Source: Rhynochetos jubatus
Lineage: Eukaryota > Chordata > Aves > Eurypygiformes > Rhynochetidae
DNA: 64,000 nucleotides
Direction: 5' to 3'
Assembly: GCA_027574665.1 (NCBI GenBank)
Contig: CM050668.1
Location: 7,092,001 to 7,156,000, forward strand
A program made the position numbers and the translations under genes. Each line of letters opens with the position of its first letter. Position 1 is the first letter of the stretch. A model generated the notes under the pieces. It saw nothing but the letters and a program-made list of their open reading frames with translations. It ran no database searches and was not told the origin of the DNA. This document shows positions 24,373-38,600 of this stretch, piece by piece.

Positions 24373-27300
24373 TGTTCACAGCTTTGTCTCTTGTCTGTTT
24401 AACTTAGGAGTTCTTTGGACTAGAGAGACTTGTTTATTAAAGTCTTGACTGCTACAGTACTGCACAAGTGAAGATAATTGAAACACGTACAGATTTCCAT
24501 AAACATGCTGAATGCTATTATCCTTACTTTTCTCCATATATGCTACTGACTTACATTTTGATGAAAGTATTGTTTGAGATAATTGGTTACTTAGAAGACT
24601 GGTTTATTTCTGAATAACAACCAGTTAATAACGTGCCGTGGAAGCCAAGAACTGTTACAGATTCAAGAAAAAAAATAGATTAAAAAACCCCCCAACACCA
24701 CATTTCTTAGGAATTACTAGACAGAATTGACACTAAAAAGAGGAAACCATTCTTTACATATCACCTTGCATGAAACATCCTCCCAGCTGAATATAAGAAT
24801 CTCTGTTGAGGGGAGTCTGGGGCCTGGTGCTGGCTTAGCTTTCGTGGGCAAAGAACTCCATAGGAAAAGGGTAATTGAAGAAGTTCTACATCCACACAGA
24901 TGGATGTAATGAATTAATTTCTCTTGGATTCTGTTGCCAAAAGAGCTCATGATCTGGCCTGCCTACCATTCCACAGACAGTAGCAGTTTTGTTTAAATTG
25001 AGCCCCCCCCAGGTCTGAGGATGCAGCTTAGCTGCAAAGAGACCCTTCCTCCCCAAGGACAAGGCTGGCTGTGCAGTGGGCATTCCACTGCAGCAGTGAC
25101 TATTTAGCCAGGGCCGGTTGTTTTCTGGTATTCGGTGGCTCAAGCCTTTATCACAAGAGGGTCACATCAGAAAATGCAACACTTGTCTTGGCTGAATGCC
25201 ATCCTGGCAGCTGTTCACCAAACACAAACCTGTAAACAGGTCAGCCCACTTCCAGCTTCTCTAATGTTTCATGAGCCAGGGGACACAGTAAATAAACCTT
25301 GTGAAGCCAAGTGGTCTTTGTACCTTCCCCTGGGACACCACCGTAATCGCCCCCACCATTGCTGCCTCTCTAGAAACGTGATTACTATGCCAATTACAAC
25401 ACAAGTACTGAGCTTTCTTAGGCTGGGGAAATAAACCTTGGTGGTCAGCTGGGCAGCACTATGTTTGAGTTACACGCAGGCACACAAAACTGGAGGCACT
25501 CATCCCCCATCCATCTGGGTTACGGCACAACCAACATAGCAAACTTCCCTTTCTGTATTGCAAGTATTTCTTTGCTATGAATATGACTTAATAGGACCTG
25601 GTCTTTCCTTGGTCAGGCTACTGTCACGACATGTTCTGTTTAGCTCGATTTTCATTCATGATGCTGTGTTGGAGTAGAGTCAGGAGAGGCTTTTCTAAGC
25701 ACTAGGTCATCTATGATACCACTGAGATCAGAGAAAAGACTTTAGCAAATTGAAAGCCAAATCTAGTGCTGATTTTTAGCAACAACAAAAAAATGTGCCA
25801 TCCACCTAACTCATTAGTTCTCCTGAGTGTGCTAATTGTAGCTGCTTCACTTGATTAATAGGAGTGAATGAAGAGTGTCTTTGGAATGGGTGTCAAGAAA
25901 ATCACTTGGCACATGAGAAATTGGCCTTGATGCCAGGTGGCCTATAGCCCTTCTAGGATGCCTTGCTGTTTTGCAGACGTGTTGCTGAGGTCTGTAGGCA
26001 TGGCATAGCTTCCCAGCTGCCCCCGTTCCTGGAGGGATCCATATTTTAGAAATGCCAGTCACCTATCAAAAGCCAGAACAGCTCTCTGGACTGGGACAGC
26101 AGCAAACAGCTATATCAGTCTTGTGACTTGTCACATCAGGATCAAAGTTCTTCCCAAACTAAGTCTTCCCACTGGTGTTATCTGCAGTGGACCTTGGATT
26201 TTTTTTTTCTTTCCCCTGACGCAATTAAGATGAAGCAATATTTCTTTTTTAAATCATTCCTCTGGACGTGTTTCTTCTGCTGTGACCACAAGGATCTAGT
26301 CAATAATTAATGGTACCATCCAAACCTACCCTCATGTCTCCTGTGCAGGTGCATAGGGATATTTGAATTTACATTGCTAATAGTGTACACCAATTAATTT
26401 TTTCCATATGATTTCCATTCCATGTTTCCATCCTGGTATTTATTCTCCTACAAGATGCTTTTTTGCAATTGATGTTATATTATTTGAATTGAAAGCAGAT
26501 CAAGATAGTCTTCTCAAAGAGGTACTTGGGTTTTTTCGGGGGAGGTAACACAGAAACAAGTAGCATCAGTAAAATCTTAGTGGTTTAGTTGTACTGGTAC
26601 AATTAAAAAGGAAACATGTTTCCACAGGTTATTGACCTGATGAGCTTTTTGGTTTGCCATGTATATATACATAGCACAATGGGATTTCTATGGCCTAACG
26701 TAATTGAAACAATAACAAAAAGCCATAAAAAGAAGCAGAAAGAATTGCTTATTCTAATAGAGCAGTAAATGACATCATATATGTGTACAATTTTCTTTTA
26801 TAATTCACCCTTAAAGGTTCTGTTTCTAGTCTAGTTGCTAAATTAGTATTTATCCATCTCTCTCTTAAACTCTGATATTTATTGATGAAATAACAAGGAA
26901 CTCAACACTTCTGTTGGATTGCATGGCTGTTTCTCCAATTAACCTTATCTGTAGTGCAATTCTGATCTGAGTAAGTGAGCGAAGTCTTAGTGAGCGATGC
27001 TTTTAAACTGAATCATACCCATCACAGCAGCTCTTACTGCCCTTACACTTTCAAGAGATTAAGGGTGAATTCAGGAGACCAGTTGGCATGCTAAAACGAC
27101 TATGTTTTTCTGCAGAGTGTACAAGATTTGGAAAGATTATAGATGGGAGAAAGCACAGATAAATGGCAGTTCAGATTTTAAAGGAATGGGAAGTAGGGAA
27201 AAGCTTCCTATGTCTGTCTTTTGGAAACACACAGTGACAGCTTTCATCTCCTGCTTTAAATACTCCTGAACTCCTATGCCTCCTTGAAAACATTGGTTTG

Positions 27301-30300
27301 TACCTTGTGGTGGAAGCATAGTTCTGCACAGCATATCATAATTTACAGGAGTATAGCACCTGTTTCTTCAGGGAGATGGATGGAATCCGTCAGGCACGCT
27401 TGCATGATTAATACTATTCATTGCTCAGGCCAGGTGTATTCTTTGCCAGTGCAGCCCTCAGAGTTTCTTTCTAAAGCAGCAGTTCATCAATAACTCTCCC
27501 TTGTATTTTGCCATTTAAGAGATTTCTGAGCACCAGCAATGCAACACTACTTTTTGCTTCAGCTTTCCTGCTCTCTAACTTCTTCAGCATTATATAGCTC
27601 TTATGTATCAACTAAACTCACAGCATCAGTGCCTAAATGTCATCCAAGCCTTTGTGACTTTTCTGTTTATTGGGTGTTGGTTTTTTTTTTTTAAAGTGTG
27701 CATTTTACCCATACCAAGTCCCTGTGATTTTTGCCAGGGACTTAAAAAACTTACAGCTTTGCCAGTTCACAGGACAGACTGAAAAACACATTTATTTTAT
27801 GTACTTTTTTAGAAAGTGGGTTTGAAACCTGAGTCCTATAATCATTCATTTTGAGTGGTCCCAGCCCCAACTGTAAGCAGACATGTTCTTTCCCAATTCA
27901 GTTTAGATTTTGAAACCACCACAGCTTTGAATATTAGTTACTGTAGCTTTTAAATAATTTGTAATGCACAAAAGTGCATTCCTGTACTGGCATCCCACTT
28001 TGTGCTATCCCAACAAATCTTTCCAGGTTTGTTCTTTAAGAGTTCAGTTTTCATGACTTCTTGCCAACAGGAATGTTACTCGATTAGCCAGAGAGCAGCT
28101 CTCCTTCTCACTCCTAGAGATGGAATGTGAAACAGGTGCCCCAGTGTTAGGACAATAAGACCTCTTCCAAATCTCTAGCCAAAGCATCCCTGGGGCTGTC
28201 ACTCACTGTTCACTTCGCCTTTGGTGGGCTGTCTTTAGCAGCTTTTGCTGGCAAATGCTGACTTCAGGGGCAGCTTGAGGAAGATGTTAGCCCAACTTCT
28301 AAACTAAGTCTGGATTTTGTGCTTAGCACAGTTTTGCACTCAGAATGACTTTCATCCCCTGGATCTGTGCCTGCTCAGTGTCCTTCAGGTATGATTCGTC
28401 TTCCTCACCAAGATACTCAGCAGCAGTTCAGGGAGATTTCACAGGCACTACAGGAGATTGCAGAGCTTTACTGAGTGAAATACTCGTACCTGACTGTCTC
28501 ATGAAACCCTTATTGCTGGATGGCAGGGGATGGAGGAAGTGTGCTTAGGACTCATTTTTGCCTTCAATTCTGTGCATTAGGCAGCAAAAATATCCCAGCA
28601 GTCTTGTAACCACAGTCTTGTGCTTCTGTTTTCCCTAGCTATCATTGGAAAGTAGCTGCCATTCTGTGTGGAGTTTAGAAACCCCAGGAAAGCAGATATG
28701 CACATCCAAAGGGCTGCAATGAGGCAGCTTCACCCACAGGTTTTTCTACTTTTGTTATCTCCTTTCCATGTGCACAGAGAACCGAGCAGGCAGGAACTGT
28801 AGTTGGTTTTCATGCACATGGAAAACTGTCCTTAACTGCACAGAGAGAAGCTGAAGTTGTGTTGTCACACAGACACCCAAAGAAGTGGGAAGTACTCTCC
28901 CATTAATTGAGAAGTTCCTCCTCTCGTGTGCAGGGGGCACATTGAGCGATCTTAATGTCTGTGCCATTTGTGTAGACTAAGAAGTGAGGTCAGAGATGGG
29001 ATCGTGATTTCTGTCATCTAACTCCAGTCCAGCAACACTAAGGTAAGACCCCATAAATAAATATTTTTCTGCATGATGCAACAAAGAACTCAGCCATCTG
29101 GAATAAAAGTGAGCATTTGGGACCTTCTAAGCTCATGTTACAAATAAATAATATCTGCCCCAGAACTTGTGTCTGGAATTCAGCTAGTTATACAAGGCAT
29201 AACCTTGCTGATAACTAGTATTGTTATAATGACTTAAAGTTACTGATTACTTATCTGAAGTTTACACTGGCTTTCCTTTCGTTCTAGTATGTCAATAATT
29301 ACAGCTGTTCTGAAATGGCTCATTGCAGCTGGAATTGTGTGCTGTGTGGAGTGGTGTTTCTAAAACACAAGGATCCTTCTGCAGAAGCCAGCATCATACA
29401 CAAAACCTGTTTACCTTCCTGAGGTGGTTCTAGTCTGAAATAATGATCTGGACAAACAGTTTCTGTCTGACACCTTTGCCAGATTTCCCATGGGATCCTA
29501 CATAACACGAGAATATTGTAATAGGTAAGGAAAAGAGGTCATGGGATTCATCTACCCTGTTTCTAAACTGTTTCAGTGGAAGACCTCACTCAGTATTAAA
29601 AACATACATCACAAAACACTTAGCAGTGTTACTCAGTCTCTAAGTGATTCAACTAAAATGCTGTATATGAATGTGGAAAATAAATATTGCTTTCAGAGCA
29701 TTTCCAGAGAAATAAACTCCTGCTGACTGAAGCTCCAGTTTTCTCTAGGACTTGCTTCTCCAGTGCAGAATTCCAGACAGCCACTGCAGGCCAACTTTTT
29801 CCTTCTCCTTCTAAGTGGTTGGCAGCTGTCATTGAAAACAGCAGGGAGGGAATTGATAGCAGCCTGGGGTAGGTTTAATTGCAATCAAGCCCAGGATCTC
29901 TCCTTCCCTACACCTTTAATCATTCAGTTCCTCCCTCCCAGCCTTCTTCGGGGAAGGGATTTCCTGGGGAATACTCCTTTTTTGTGCCCTATATGAGCAC
30001 TGCTTCTCTTCAGAGATGCTTCTGCTGACTGTGTGCTGGCACCCAGCAATTCCCTAGGCTGGGCTGCCTGCCTACCACAGCTCCTCTGCCTGTAAGTCAT
30101 TTGTGGATTTCTTGTGCTCCTGGAAATGTTAGTATCAAAGTTGTAATAGCAGCTAACTGGAAAGGAGGATAAATATGCACTGATGAAAACTCAGTCTTTT
30201 ACTGTTAGAGTCCCAGAAGAGTACTAGGTATCTCTGCAAAGTATAATGGGGTAACACCTGAAGGCCCCTCAGTCTTGTGGTGCTGCAAGGAGCACCAGCA

Positions 30301-33300
30301 GCTTTGTAACTCATCTGTCACGGCATTTCTCAACCAGGTTTTGTGACCTCAAGTCACAATGCCACACAGCTGCTATTTCAGTTAGTCTCCACTCACGAGA
30401 AGTGTTTTCCCTGATATACTTGCATAAGCCTCAGGGGTGGCTTGAGCTAGTCAGTAGTGATAGTCTAGAATAATCCTCAGGGGCACCCCTCCTTCCTACA
30501 GCCATACAGTGCAGACATAAACCATCCCTGATGTTTAGGAATATCTCAGCCAAGTGGTTAAGCCCCAGCTAAGCTTCCTGGGATGCAGTGTCCCTCTCCC
30601 TGGTTGCCCTACAGAGGAGGTACAGTGCTTTGAGGAGTTAATTCTCTGCCAGGGGGAGAAGCTGCAGGCCTGGCCTTGCTGATGGGCTCAGGTTTGTACC
30701 ATGAGCAGAACTGGAAACTCCTGGAAGATGTTGGAAATGAATCAGTTAGAAGCCTTGCCTTGTGGTATCCCACCATAGCAGGCAGAGGCTTGTAAATGTT
30801 TGAAATGATTATAAATACCCTCACTAATGAAGTAAGCTGATGTACTTAGTCTAAAATTATCATTTGTGTCCTGGGAAAAAGGTTAGAACAAACAGAAGAA
30901 CTGATGGACGTAGAGCTAGGAGAAGCAGGCTGAGACTTTGTGGAGGTGGTTTCCTTCTGGAATAGCTGAGACACAGCTTTCAGAGCTGGTGAAGGGGGAA
31001 GCAGGGATTTTGTTTCCTTTCTCCACTTCTATAAATCACGGCTTTTACTGAATGCAACCTGAGATGACCCTTCAATAAGCCTCTCCTATCACACTCCCTA
31101 TTTAAGTCACACTTGCTAATTCAGTACTGGAACCGTCATCTTCCAGAAATACGCACTTGGCAAGCCTAGCTTTTAGCTCAGTGCATAGAGGTGCTTAAGC
31201 AAGCGTGTTTCCAGCTCACACATTCTTGTGATACTTTCATGCCTTTTGAGAAAGCTCTAGAAGCATCTGTCTGGTAGCACAAACCACATCTTAAAAGCTC
31301 AGCCTTGAATGCTGTGCTGACAAACATGGCAAAATGAAAAGCACTGACTGTATGGTGTAAACCGAGAGGGACATGTAAATTTAAAATAGAGTCAGTAGCA
31401 GGCCAAACTCTACATGTGTACCCTTTGTTTATAGAGAAAACAAACAGGATTACATTATTTTGGTTGTTTTCTTGTTTGTATCTGTGGCAGCCACAAGAAG
31501 CTCTTGTTCTAGACCAAGACCCAAGTGTGCTAGCTGTGATACAAATGTGGGGTGGGGAAGAAACCCAGAAACCATACAGCTTGAAAAGCAAAGTGTTCCA
31601 AAATGGGGGAAAAAAAAAATCTCTGAAAGTTGACCACAGTTATGAAAGGAAATTTATTCTGGATCATCTTGGACTCCTGACTGCCTTTTCTTCATTCTCC
31701 TACAACTCTGTGCAGTACCTAGTGCAGCACATCAGTCACTCCTGACAGCTTCAGTGGTGCTTCTCCAGTATAAGCAAGCAGAAATGAGCCATATTTGTAT
31801 TTGGAACCAGATCTGGGCCTTTCCTTCTGTTTGGGGACACCTGAGTCTGCCAACTCAGGGCTCCTACGTGTCCTAGAAAAAATGTATCTTGGTGATATTG
31901 AGGCTTTCCTGTGCTCAGGCAGAGAGGAATGGAGCAAATCAGTAAATACGCCATGTAGTCCAACATCCTGCCCCCACAGGAACATCTGTTCGATATTGCT
32001 GCATGGGATTAATAAACAATAACAATAAAACCTGAAAACCCACTCAACCTTTCTAATACCAGTTCCCAGCCACAGAGTAAATGGCCAAATTTCCCCTTCA
32101 GTGAATAAGAAATTTCCATTTTCTCTTGCCTATTCTGACTACTGTCTATGCTTTTGTGTCGTTAACGTGCTGTCTTTTTGAAAAGGGCTTCTGACCCAGT
32201 GATTCTCAATTATTTATTTGTGACTTTCTGCCTGCCTTTGCTTGATATTTCTGCTCCTGTCAGGAAATTTTGCAAGCTGTTGCATCATCCCTTTTTCCTC
32301 TTAATTGCCTTTGCCGCCTACACTGCTGAGGTCGTGCTTGCAGTGGCTGGACAACACAAGCCGCGTGTCAGCGTGCTGCAGGACTAGCTCTGCTTCCGGC
32401 TCCTTTGACTCACTTCCTGTCAACTTTGTTGACTTTGATACCCAGAGCATGCTTCAGTAGAGGATTTCAGAAGGGTTTGTAGACATTAATTACACTCACC
32501 ACAGCTGTACTCACAATGCAGAATACGTTTCTAGGTGGCTGTGAACAGATCTACACCCAGTTCTGCACAGCCCCAGCTAAACAACACACCAACAACTCAA
32601 AGGTGCTACTTTGCTCAGTTCAGGTTTTCCCTGTGAGCGGTTTTTACTCAGGCCAGACCACTGACAGCATGGGAACAGCAAAGCACACTTTAGTCTACAA
32701 ACCACTTCCACCCATCTTAGTAACATTCCGGAGGTGCAGTTTATTCCCTTCACTCCTGACTGTACGCCCAATGGTAAGGGCTCCAGCGAATTTCCTGCAT
32801 GTTGTTCCAAGGTTGTAGGATAATTACTTCCTTCACGAGGCAGAGGTGTTAAGTACGTACTTTAATATCACAGCTGTCTGCGTCCATCTGCGTAATCTTT
32901 GCTGATAGATACTGGTAACCGCTTGCTTTTTGCTTTGGGGACTCTGATGGGAAGGGCTGCTGCTGCCCTGGGGCGTGCTTCCCAGCAGGGAGTGCAAAGG
33001 GAGCACAGTGCTTGAGCTGATCTGAGTGACTGCGCTTAGAGGGAGCACACGCTTATAAAGGATGAAGCTCCCTGGCAGAAAACTTCCCGCCTGGTCGCTA
33101 TTCTTCACTCCTATCTGTGTTCAAGTTGTGATGAGATGTTCGGGGGGATACAGAACTCCCTAGTTCTTCCTTCAGCTGGACAATATAGAAGCCTTTTCAT
33201 ACTCATGTATTTAGCGCAAACAAAAAGAGGGTAATACTTGTTTCAATTAGGTGCAATATTTTTATTAAAAACACGGTGGCAAATGAGTTATGAAGTAGCA

Positions 33301-34074
33301 TGGGGACATGTACCCTTTCTATTTCCTTGCAAGCTGGGTTTTAATCCCTGAGGAAGTTCTGTCCCATTGGCTTTGTTCTATAGTACTCCTTGGGAAGTGG
33401 ACAGTTGATTTATGGTGTTTGGAAACAGTGCTTGGGGACATCTTCCTGGAAAGTTGGCCTGGGTGTCTGGGCTGAGCTTTCTACATTGCTTGCTTGCTCT
33501 GGGCGATTGTCTCTCTTCTACTGTATATGTGCAAATAAAATGCTACCTTAAACCCAGACTGAAATACCACATTACTTCTCTTTCACTGAACCTGATGTGC
33601 AAGTGCTGCCATTTGACAATGATGTAGCAATGTGGACACAGAGCAGCAGGACTATTTATAGTCTTTTCAGGCTAAGACCTGCTGGGCTGTACTCAGTCAC
33701 CGAGTTCTTTCTGCCCTGCAATAGGCTTGTACTTCACACAAGAAAACAAGGTCATGATCAGAAAATACATCTGCCAGTGAGAACAGATCGTGGAAGCAGA
33801 AAGATGCCTTTGGAATTCCAAGGCATTCCAAGCTCTTAAAATGCCAATGGCATGCCTGAGAATGAGATGATTTATTTAATAGTATTTGTTGTATATAGTA
33901 GTTAAGCTGGTGGAAGCCAGGAAGGGATTTAGCATCATCCACACAGGAAGTAAGAAGATGCATTACTCCATCAAGTGGGGTTGGGTGGAATGTCCCATTT
34001 TTGCCAGATAAGCAGGGCTGCTCATCTTCCTTCCCTGCTATCTTCAGTCTGTGCTTTGCCACGTGGCAAGTTCA

Positions 34075-34140
34075 TGTAAATGCAAAGGAAGTGAGTTACC
34101 AAAGGCTGCACAGCCATGTCATGATCACTAGACAACTTTA
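34075..34140 (-). repeat. Possible MIR fragment, reverse orientation
   Basis: GGAAGTGAGTTACCAAAGGC followed by TGCACAGCCATGTCATG resembles the reverse complement of MIR (GTAACTTGCCCAAGGTCACACAGC). Short and diverged. Confidence 0.4.
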
Positions 34141-34554
34141 ATTGCAGTGGACACTTACTAATTAGGCTGTGACAATTCAGTATCAGGCCTTGTCCTGATA
34201 GACCTTGTGCTGGCTGCTTCCCTGGGGCTTGGTACCCAGTTACAGGAGTAACCTATCCCCAAGCAACAGCTGCTGTGCACTCAGGAGGGCTGCTCACACC
34301 CACCACCCACCCAGGAACAGAGGTAGCCAGTAGTGCTGTAGCACAGTTCATTTGTAACAAGCCACTAGCCCCCAGGAAAAGAATTTGGGTCTCCAGGCTG
34401 CCAGCTGCAAAATCCCTACCTGCCTACCTCCCATGAGTTTGTCATACCAAGTATTGAATAACGGGCTTGCCAAAACAGTGCTCTGGAAGAGCTACGGTCA
34501 GCGCATGCAGTTTTACAAGCACTGTTAATAAACCAGTCACCAGATGCAGTATCA

Positions 34555-35518
34555 GGAAACTTTTATACAAGTTTTTAATAAAAAAAATTCAACAAAAATA
34601 TATATAATCAGGCATTTTATGCAATGCATACATTCTTTATATCTGCAGGTACAGATAAATAACAGAAGGCAAAACCAAGTATTTTGCTTATCTTTGGCCA
34701 TAAACCAATAATCACCCCTGAAGAGATATTACAGGGTTAAAGAACAATAAACTGAGTCTGTAAATTTCTCTCATTACAGACCAAGTATCAGGCAATAATA
34801 CAGTAGCTGGATTTTTAGAAATGTAAGGAAATGTTTCTTTAACACTGCCCAATACTGAAATTTAACCTGGTTTGCTGCTATGGAACTTAAGGCCGCCTTT
34901 AGCTGACACACAGGCAACGTTCCTGGGTTTACATCAGATATACTCCAACTTTCACGTTAAGCTACTTCCCCTCACCATACATTGCTCTAAAAAGCCAAGC
35001 TGTACCTCCTCATGAATAAACTAGCACGGATTCCTATCTGTGGATCAGTTCCCTGAACCCCAACCAATGGACGTACATACAGAGCCGTTAAGCTTCCTTA
35101 AGTCAATATTTTTTTCTAACTCAGTGTCCCAGAATAATAGCTATCCTTCCACTTTACAGCACAGATGCATCTGATGGCTCTACCAAAGCAATATATACGT
35201 TACACATTAAAAATCATAATAGCAAGTTTTAAAGGTACATTGATAACATGTAGCAGCTTATATCTATGTATGTACATGTTTTCACAGTTATATTTCAGAA
35301 AACCGAGAACACAAGGAATACTTCTACCGTGTTTTCTATAAATATTAAAAATTTACCTGTCAGGCATTTTGACAAAACAGTATTTAGGTTATCACTTTAA
35401 ATAGCTCTTGAAAACCTGTAGTTTTAAGCTTAAAGGCTGTAAAGTTTGAGGATTCTGTAAAGTGTTTAGCCAGTTTCAGCAGCTGGGCCACCTGCCAGTT
35501 GGATTTCATTTGTTTAAT
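34555..35518 (-). other. WSB1: WSB1 3' untranslated region
   Basis: It begins after the WSB1 stop and is AT-rich throughout. The first convincing signal on the minus strand is ATTAAA at 34579-34574, followed about 20-40 bases later by a GT-rich stretch, so cleavage near 34555 is likely. This gives roughly 960 bases of untranslated sequence. A canonical AATAAA further down (33876-33871) could serve a longer form. Confidence 0.6.
34574..34579 (-). terminator. Probable WSB1 polyadenylation signal ATTAAA
   Basis: The common variant hexamer ATTAAA on the minus strand, followed downstream by a GT-rich element (CTGGTGACTGGTTTATT). It is the first well-placed signal after the stop, ignoring an ATTAAA only three bases beyond the stop at 35518-35513. 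Confidence 0.55.
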
Positions 35519-35678
35519 TCAAATCTGGTAACAAAGGAACTCCACCACTTTTGGTGGGATAGGCAAGTTCTTGACTTGGCTGGTGGGCATCACTCTTCGA
35601 ATTGCCATGCGGCACAGATGTTGGAGACTGGAAACTTGTCTTGGAGTTGCCCAGAAGAACACGCTGCCATCCTGTGTC
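35519..35678 (-). CDS. WSB1: WSB1 coding exon 9 (SOCS box and stop)
   Basis: Acceptor TTTTGTGTGCAG, then residues 369-421 and TGA at 35521-35519. It completes the last propeller strand (DGSVFFWATP) and carries the whole SOCS box: BC box SLQHLCRMAIR and LPIPPKVVEFL. Human WSB1 has SK where this copy has PK after LPIP, a mild change. Confidence 0.96.
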
Positions 35679-38600
35679 CTGCACACAAAAAAGGAAACAA
35701 TAAAACCCACCAGAATTATCCCACCTGAATTTCAACTTTTGCAAATTCCCACATCAACTGCTAGTTATGGGGAACATGCTCTGAACTTCCTGTTGCTTAG
35801 CTCCAGCTGTTCCATTTGCACTAAATGTCGTCTTCTGTTAAGTTACACCAGCACAATAAACAACTTGGTTATCTGTGTGACAGGGCCTAAGCAGAGCTTC
35901 CAACACCTATTGAGTACACCTCCTGAAACAGGACCACTGCCCTTGATCCTCTAATGGGTCTTTCTCCAATCCACATGCCCGTGGTCTCTCTTTTATTTAT
36001 TCTCAAAGATAAGAAATGAGTTTATCAGCTTCTTGATTTTACTGCTATTCCAGGCATGTTTAAACAAACAGTACCAAAACCAGGTCAGAAGCATCAAGTT
36101 GCAAGTCACCGTTGAAGATTTTTAGAACACTCAGCCACTGTTTTCAACCTTCTGTGTTATTTGGGGGGGGGGGGGGGGAGGCTGGGTTGGAAAGAAAGTG
36201 TATACTTGCCCTGCAGCTAGAACACTGCCATCAGTAGAAAAAGTACAGCAGAGCCCATTGTTCAGAGGTGCAACTTGTACAGGGTATTCTTCATCAATCC
36301 TCCAGAATCTCACCATTCTGAAAAGGAAAGGATGAAGTAGGAAGTTAGCAGGGTAGACACTGAATTCTGTCTGATATTTTCTCTGCCACTGCACAAGAAA
36401 CTAGTCTGAAGCTGAGCTCAGGCAATTTCTATAAATATTTAAATATGCATCCAAGGTGTTTCAGATTTGGTCTGAAATGCTGGGCCTTCTTCATTCCCAA
36501 TATATACCTTGAGCTGTACTTTTCCATTTTAACTCTGCCAATTAAAAGCAAACATGGCTCTCAACAGCAGAAAGCAATAACCTCATTTAGACAATGTCTC
36601 TCACGTGTCATATATGCTGCGAAACCCCAACAATGCTTGCCTTAATTAAAAATTCTAAACCCCTCCTGTTGGTAGTTTAATACCTGGTGCCATCTTAAGA
36701 AAGCATTCTTCATATTCTTAAAATGCAGTTTGTCAACATGCTATCTATGTGTAGTGTAGCAGAGGTTGAATATGAGATCACAGAAGTTTTTTTTTACTCT
36801 GTAATCTATTACCATATAAAAGACTCACCCGCATTAATTCCACTTACGTTTTTCACTGCTTACAACCCCTCTTTTCTGTTTTCTGCTGTTACACACTTAA
36901 GTTATTCAGATCACCTGCTCTGTACACAACTAATTATTTCTACATTCAGAATGAACATTAACATATACCAGACAACTCATCTACTTTTACCAAGACCATT
37001 CGAAGTCATTTCTCAGTTAAAAAAAAGCTGACTTAGTATTTAAAAGTTCATGTCATATGGGAGGAATTAGAGTCTAATAAAGCTTTCCTCATACTTACTT
37101 ATCATCAGCAAGGCTTGCAATATGTAGTCCATCGTGACTAAAAGATACTGATCTGACCCATCGGTCATTTGCACCTCCAGCAAATATTGGAGTAGGAGGG
37201 GGAAACAGATGCCTGGGGATAGAGAGACACTTAGCTAAAGCATAAGATTCAACAACTACAGAAGTGCTTCCTTCAGCCATGCCTAGCACAGCTGAGGAAG
37301 GAAAAATGAACTGAACATTTAACTATGAAACCAGGAGTATCCATTGAACTACTCTATCTCTTGTAGTACCGAACGCTTTGGCTTTGTTGAAGATGCTTAA
37401 ATTAGAATTTTAAGCACCAGTATCTTAACAGTACTTTCTCAGACAGAAGAATAATCTCCACTGCTCTGCCACTTTAGGATTTCCATCAGCCACTGCTAAG
37501 ATTTTTCAAGTCTAATTATCAGTTAAATACAGAAACCCATTGATGTTCAGTAGTCATCTTCACTGTAGGAGAATGTTTCCAGACTTGACCACTTACCCGA
37601 ATTCCATAAGAATAACTCCAAGATGGGGATCCCAGACATAGACTCGAGTATCATAAGATGCAGTAGCCAGTAAAGCTCCATCAGGAGAAAACTCACAAGC
37701 TACAACATCATTGTGATGTCCTTCAAGTTTCCGTATCATGGAGTATTTATCCATGTCCCAGAGAAAAACCTGCAATTAAATAAGCTAATGTTATAGCTCT
37801 GCTCAGAGAGGCCATGAAGCATTTACTTTTTAAGTATAGCTGCTAGTCTTATTTAGGATTATATTAAAATCAGGCATTATGAATTACTACAATTAAGAAA
37901 TATGCTCAGTGTCATACTCAGATTAAAATCAAGTTTTTTAAAAATAATTAAAGCAGACATGCAAATTCTAACTCAAGTTTGTTAAATGTTATTAACAAAA
38001 TAAGCCAAAATATAAGATAAAGGCAACACAATTTAACCATGTAGCTTACTGAAATTCATGTATTACAAAACTATTTTATTAAAATATGCAGAAATAAATA
38101 GGGTTAAACTCTACAGTCCCCTCTTTTCAGTAACTACCAAAATTTTAAGAAATATACAGACAGAAAATGTAAGGTTAACATATTGTTACTCCAGTGGCAT
38201 CCCTTTAAGATCACTTGTTTACAATTGGCTTGGATCACCAACGTCAGCCTAGGAAGAGAAACAGATACTGCAAGCAAAAAGAATTTTCACAGCCAAAAGT
38301 TATGTCTTTGGCAAAACAACAGGGAAGTCTAACCACATTATTAGAAAGAATTTATGCATTTTAAATCAAGTCAACAGTAAATAGGACATTATTATTACAA
38401 TTTACCCATCTAATTGCATATTGTATTAGAAAAATTGGTAAGAGACGATAGTATTCTGGAATTTTACATGCAGTTGTACATTACATATAATCAAAATAAA
38501 GACTGTGCAGAATTACTTAATAGGAACAATCTATGTACTGCAGCATGATTTTATAGACAATATAAGTCTTTAGCATAAGATGTTATGTCCCTCAAAATGC

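Larger units (their letters stand above)
17600..34550. other. Intergenic region downstream of WSB1
   Basis: Ordinary intergenic sequence with short random frames, MIR relics and simple repeats. The longest frame in it is a 222-codon plus-strand frame at 22998-23666 without a recognisable motif. No exon of a known family was found on either strand. Confidence 0.5.

Noticed and set aside
36180-36210. A GT donor just inside WSB1 intron 8 (CAA followed by GTATAC)
   Set aside because: It would add five bases and throw exon 9 out of frame, losing the SOCS box. The GC donor keeps the conserved protein.
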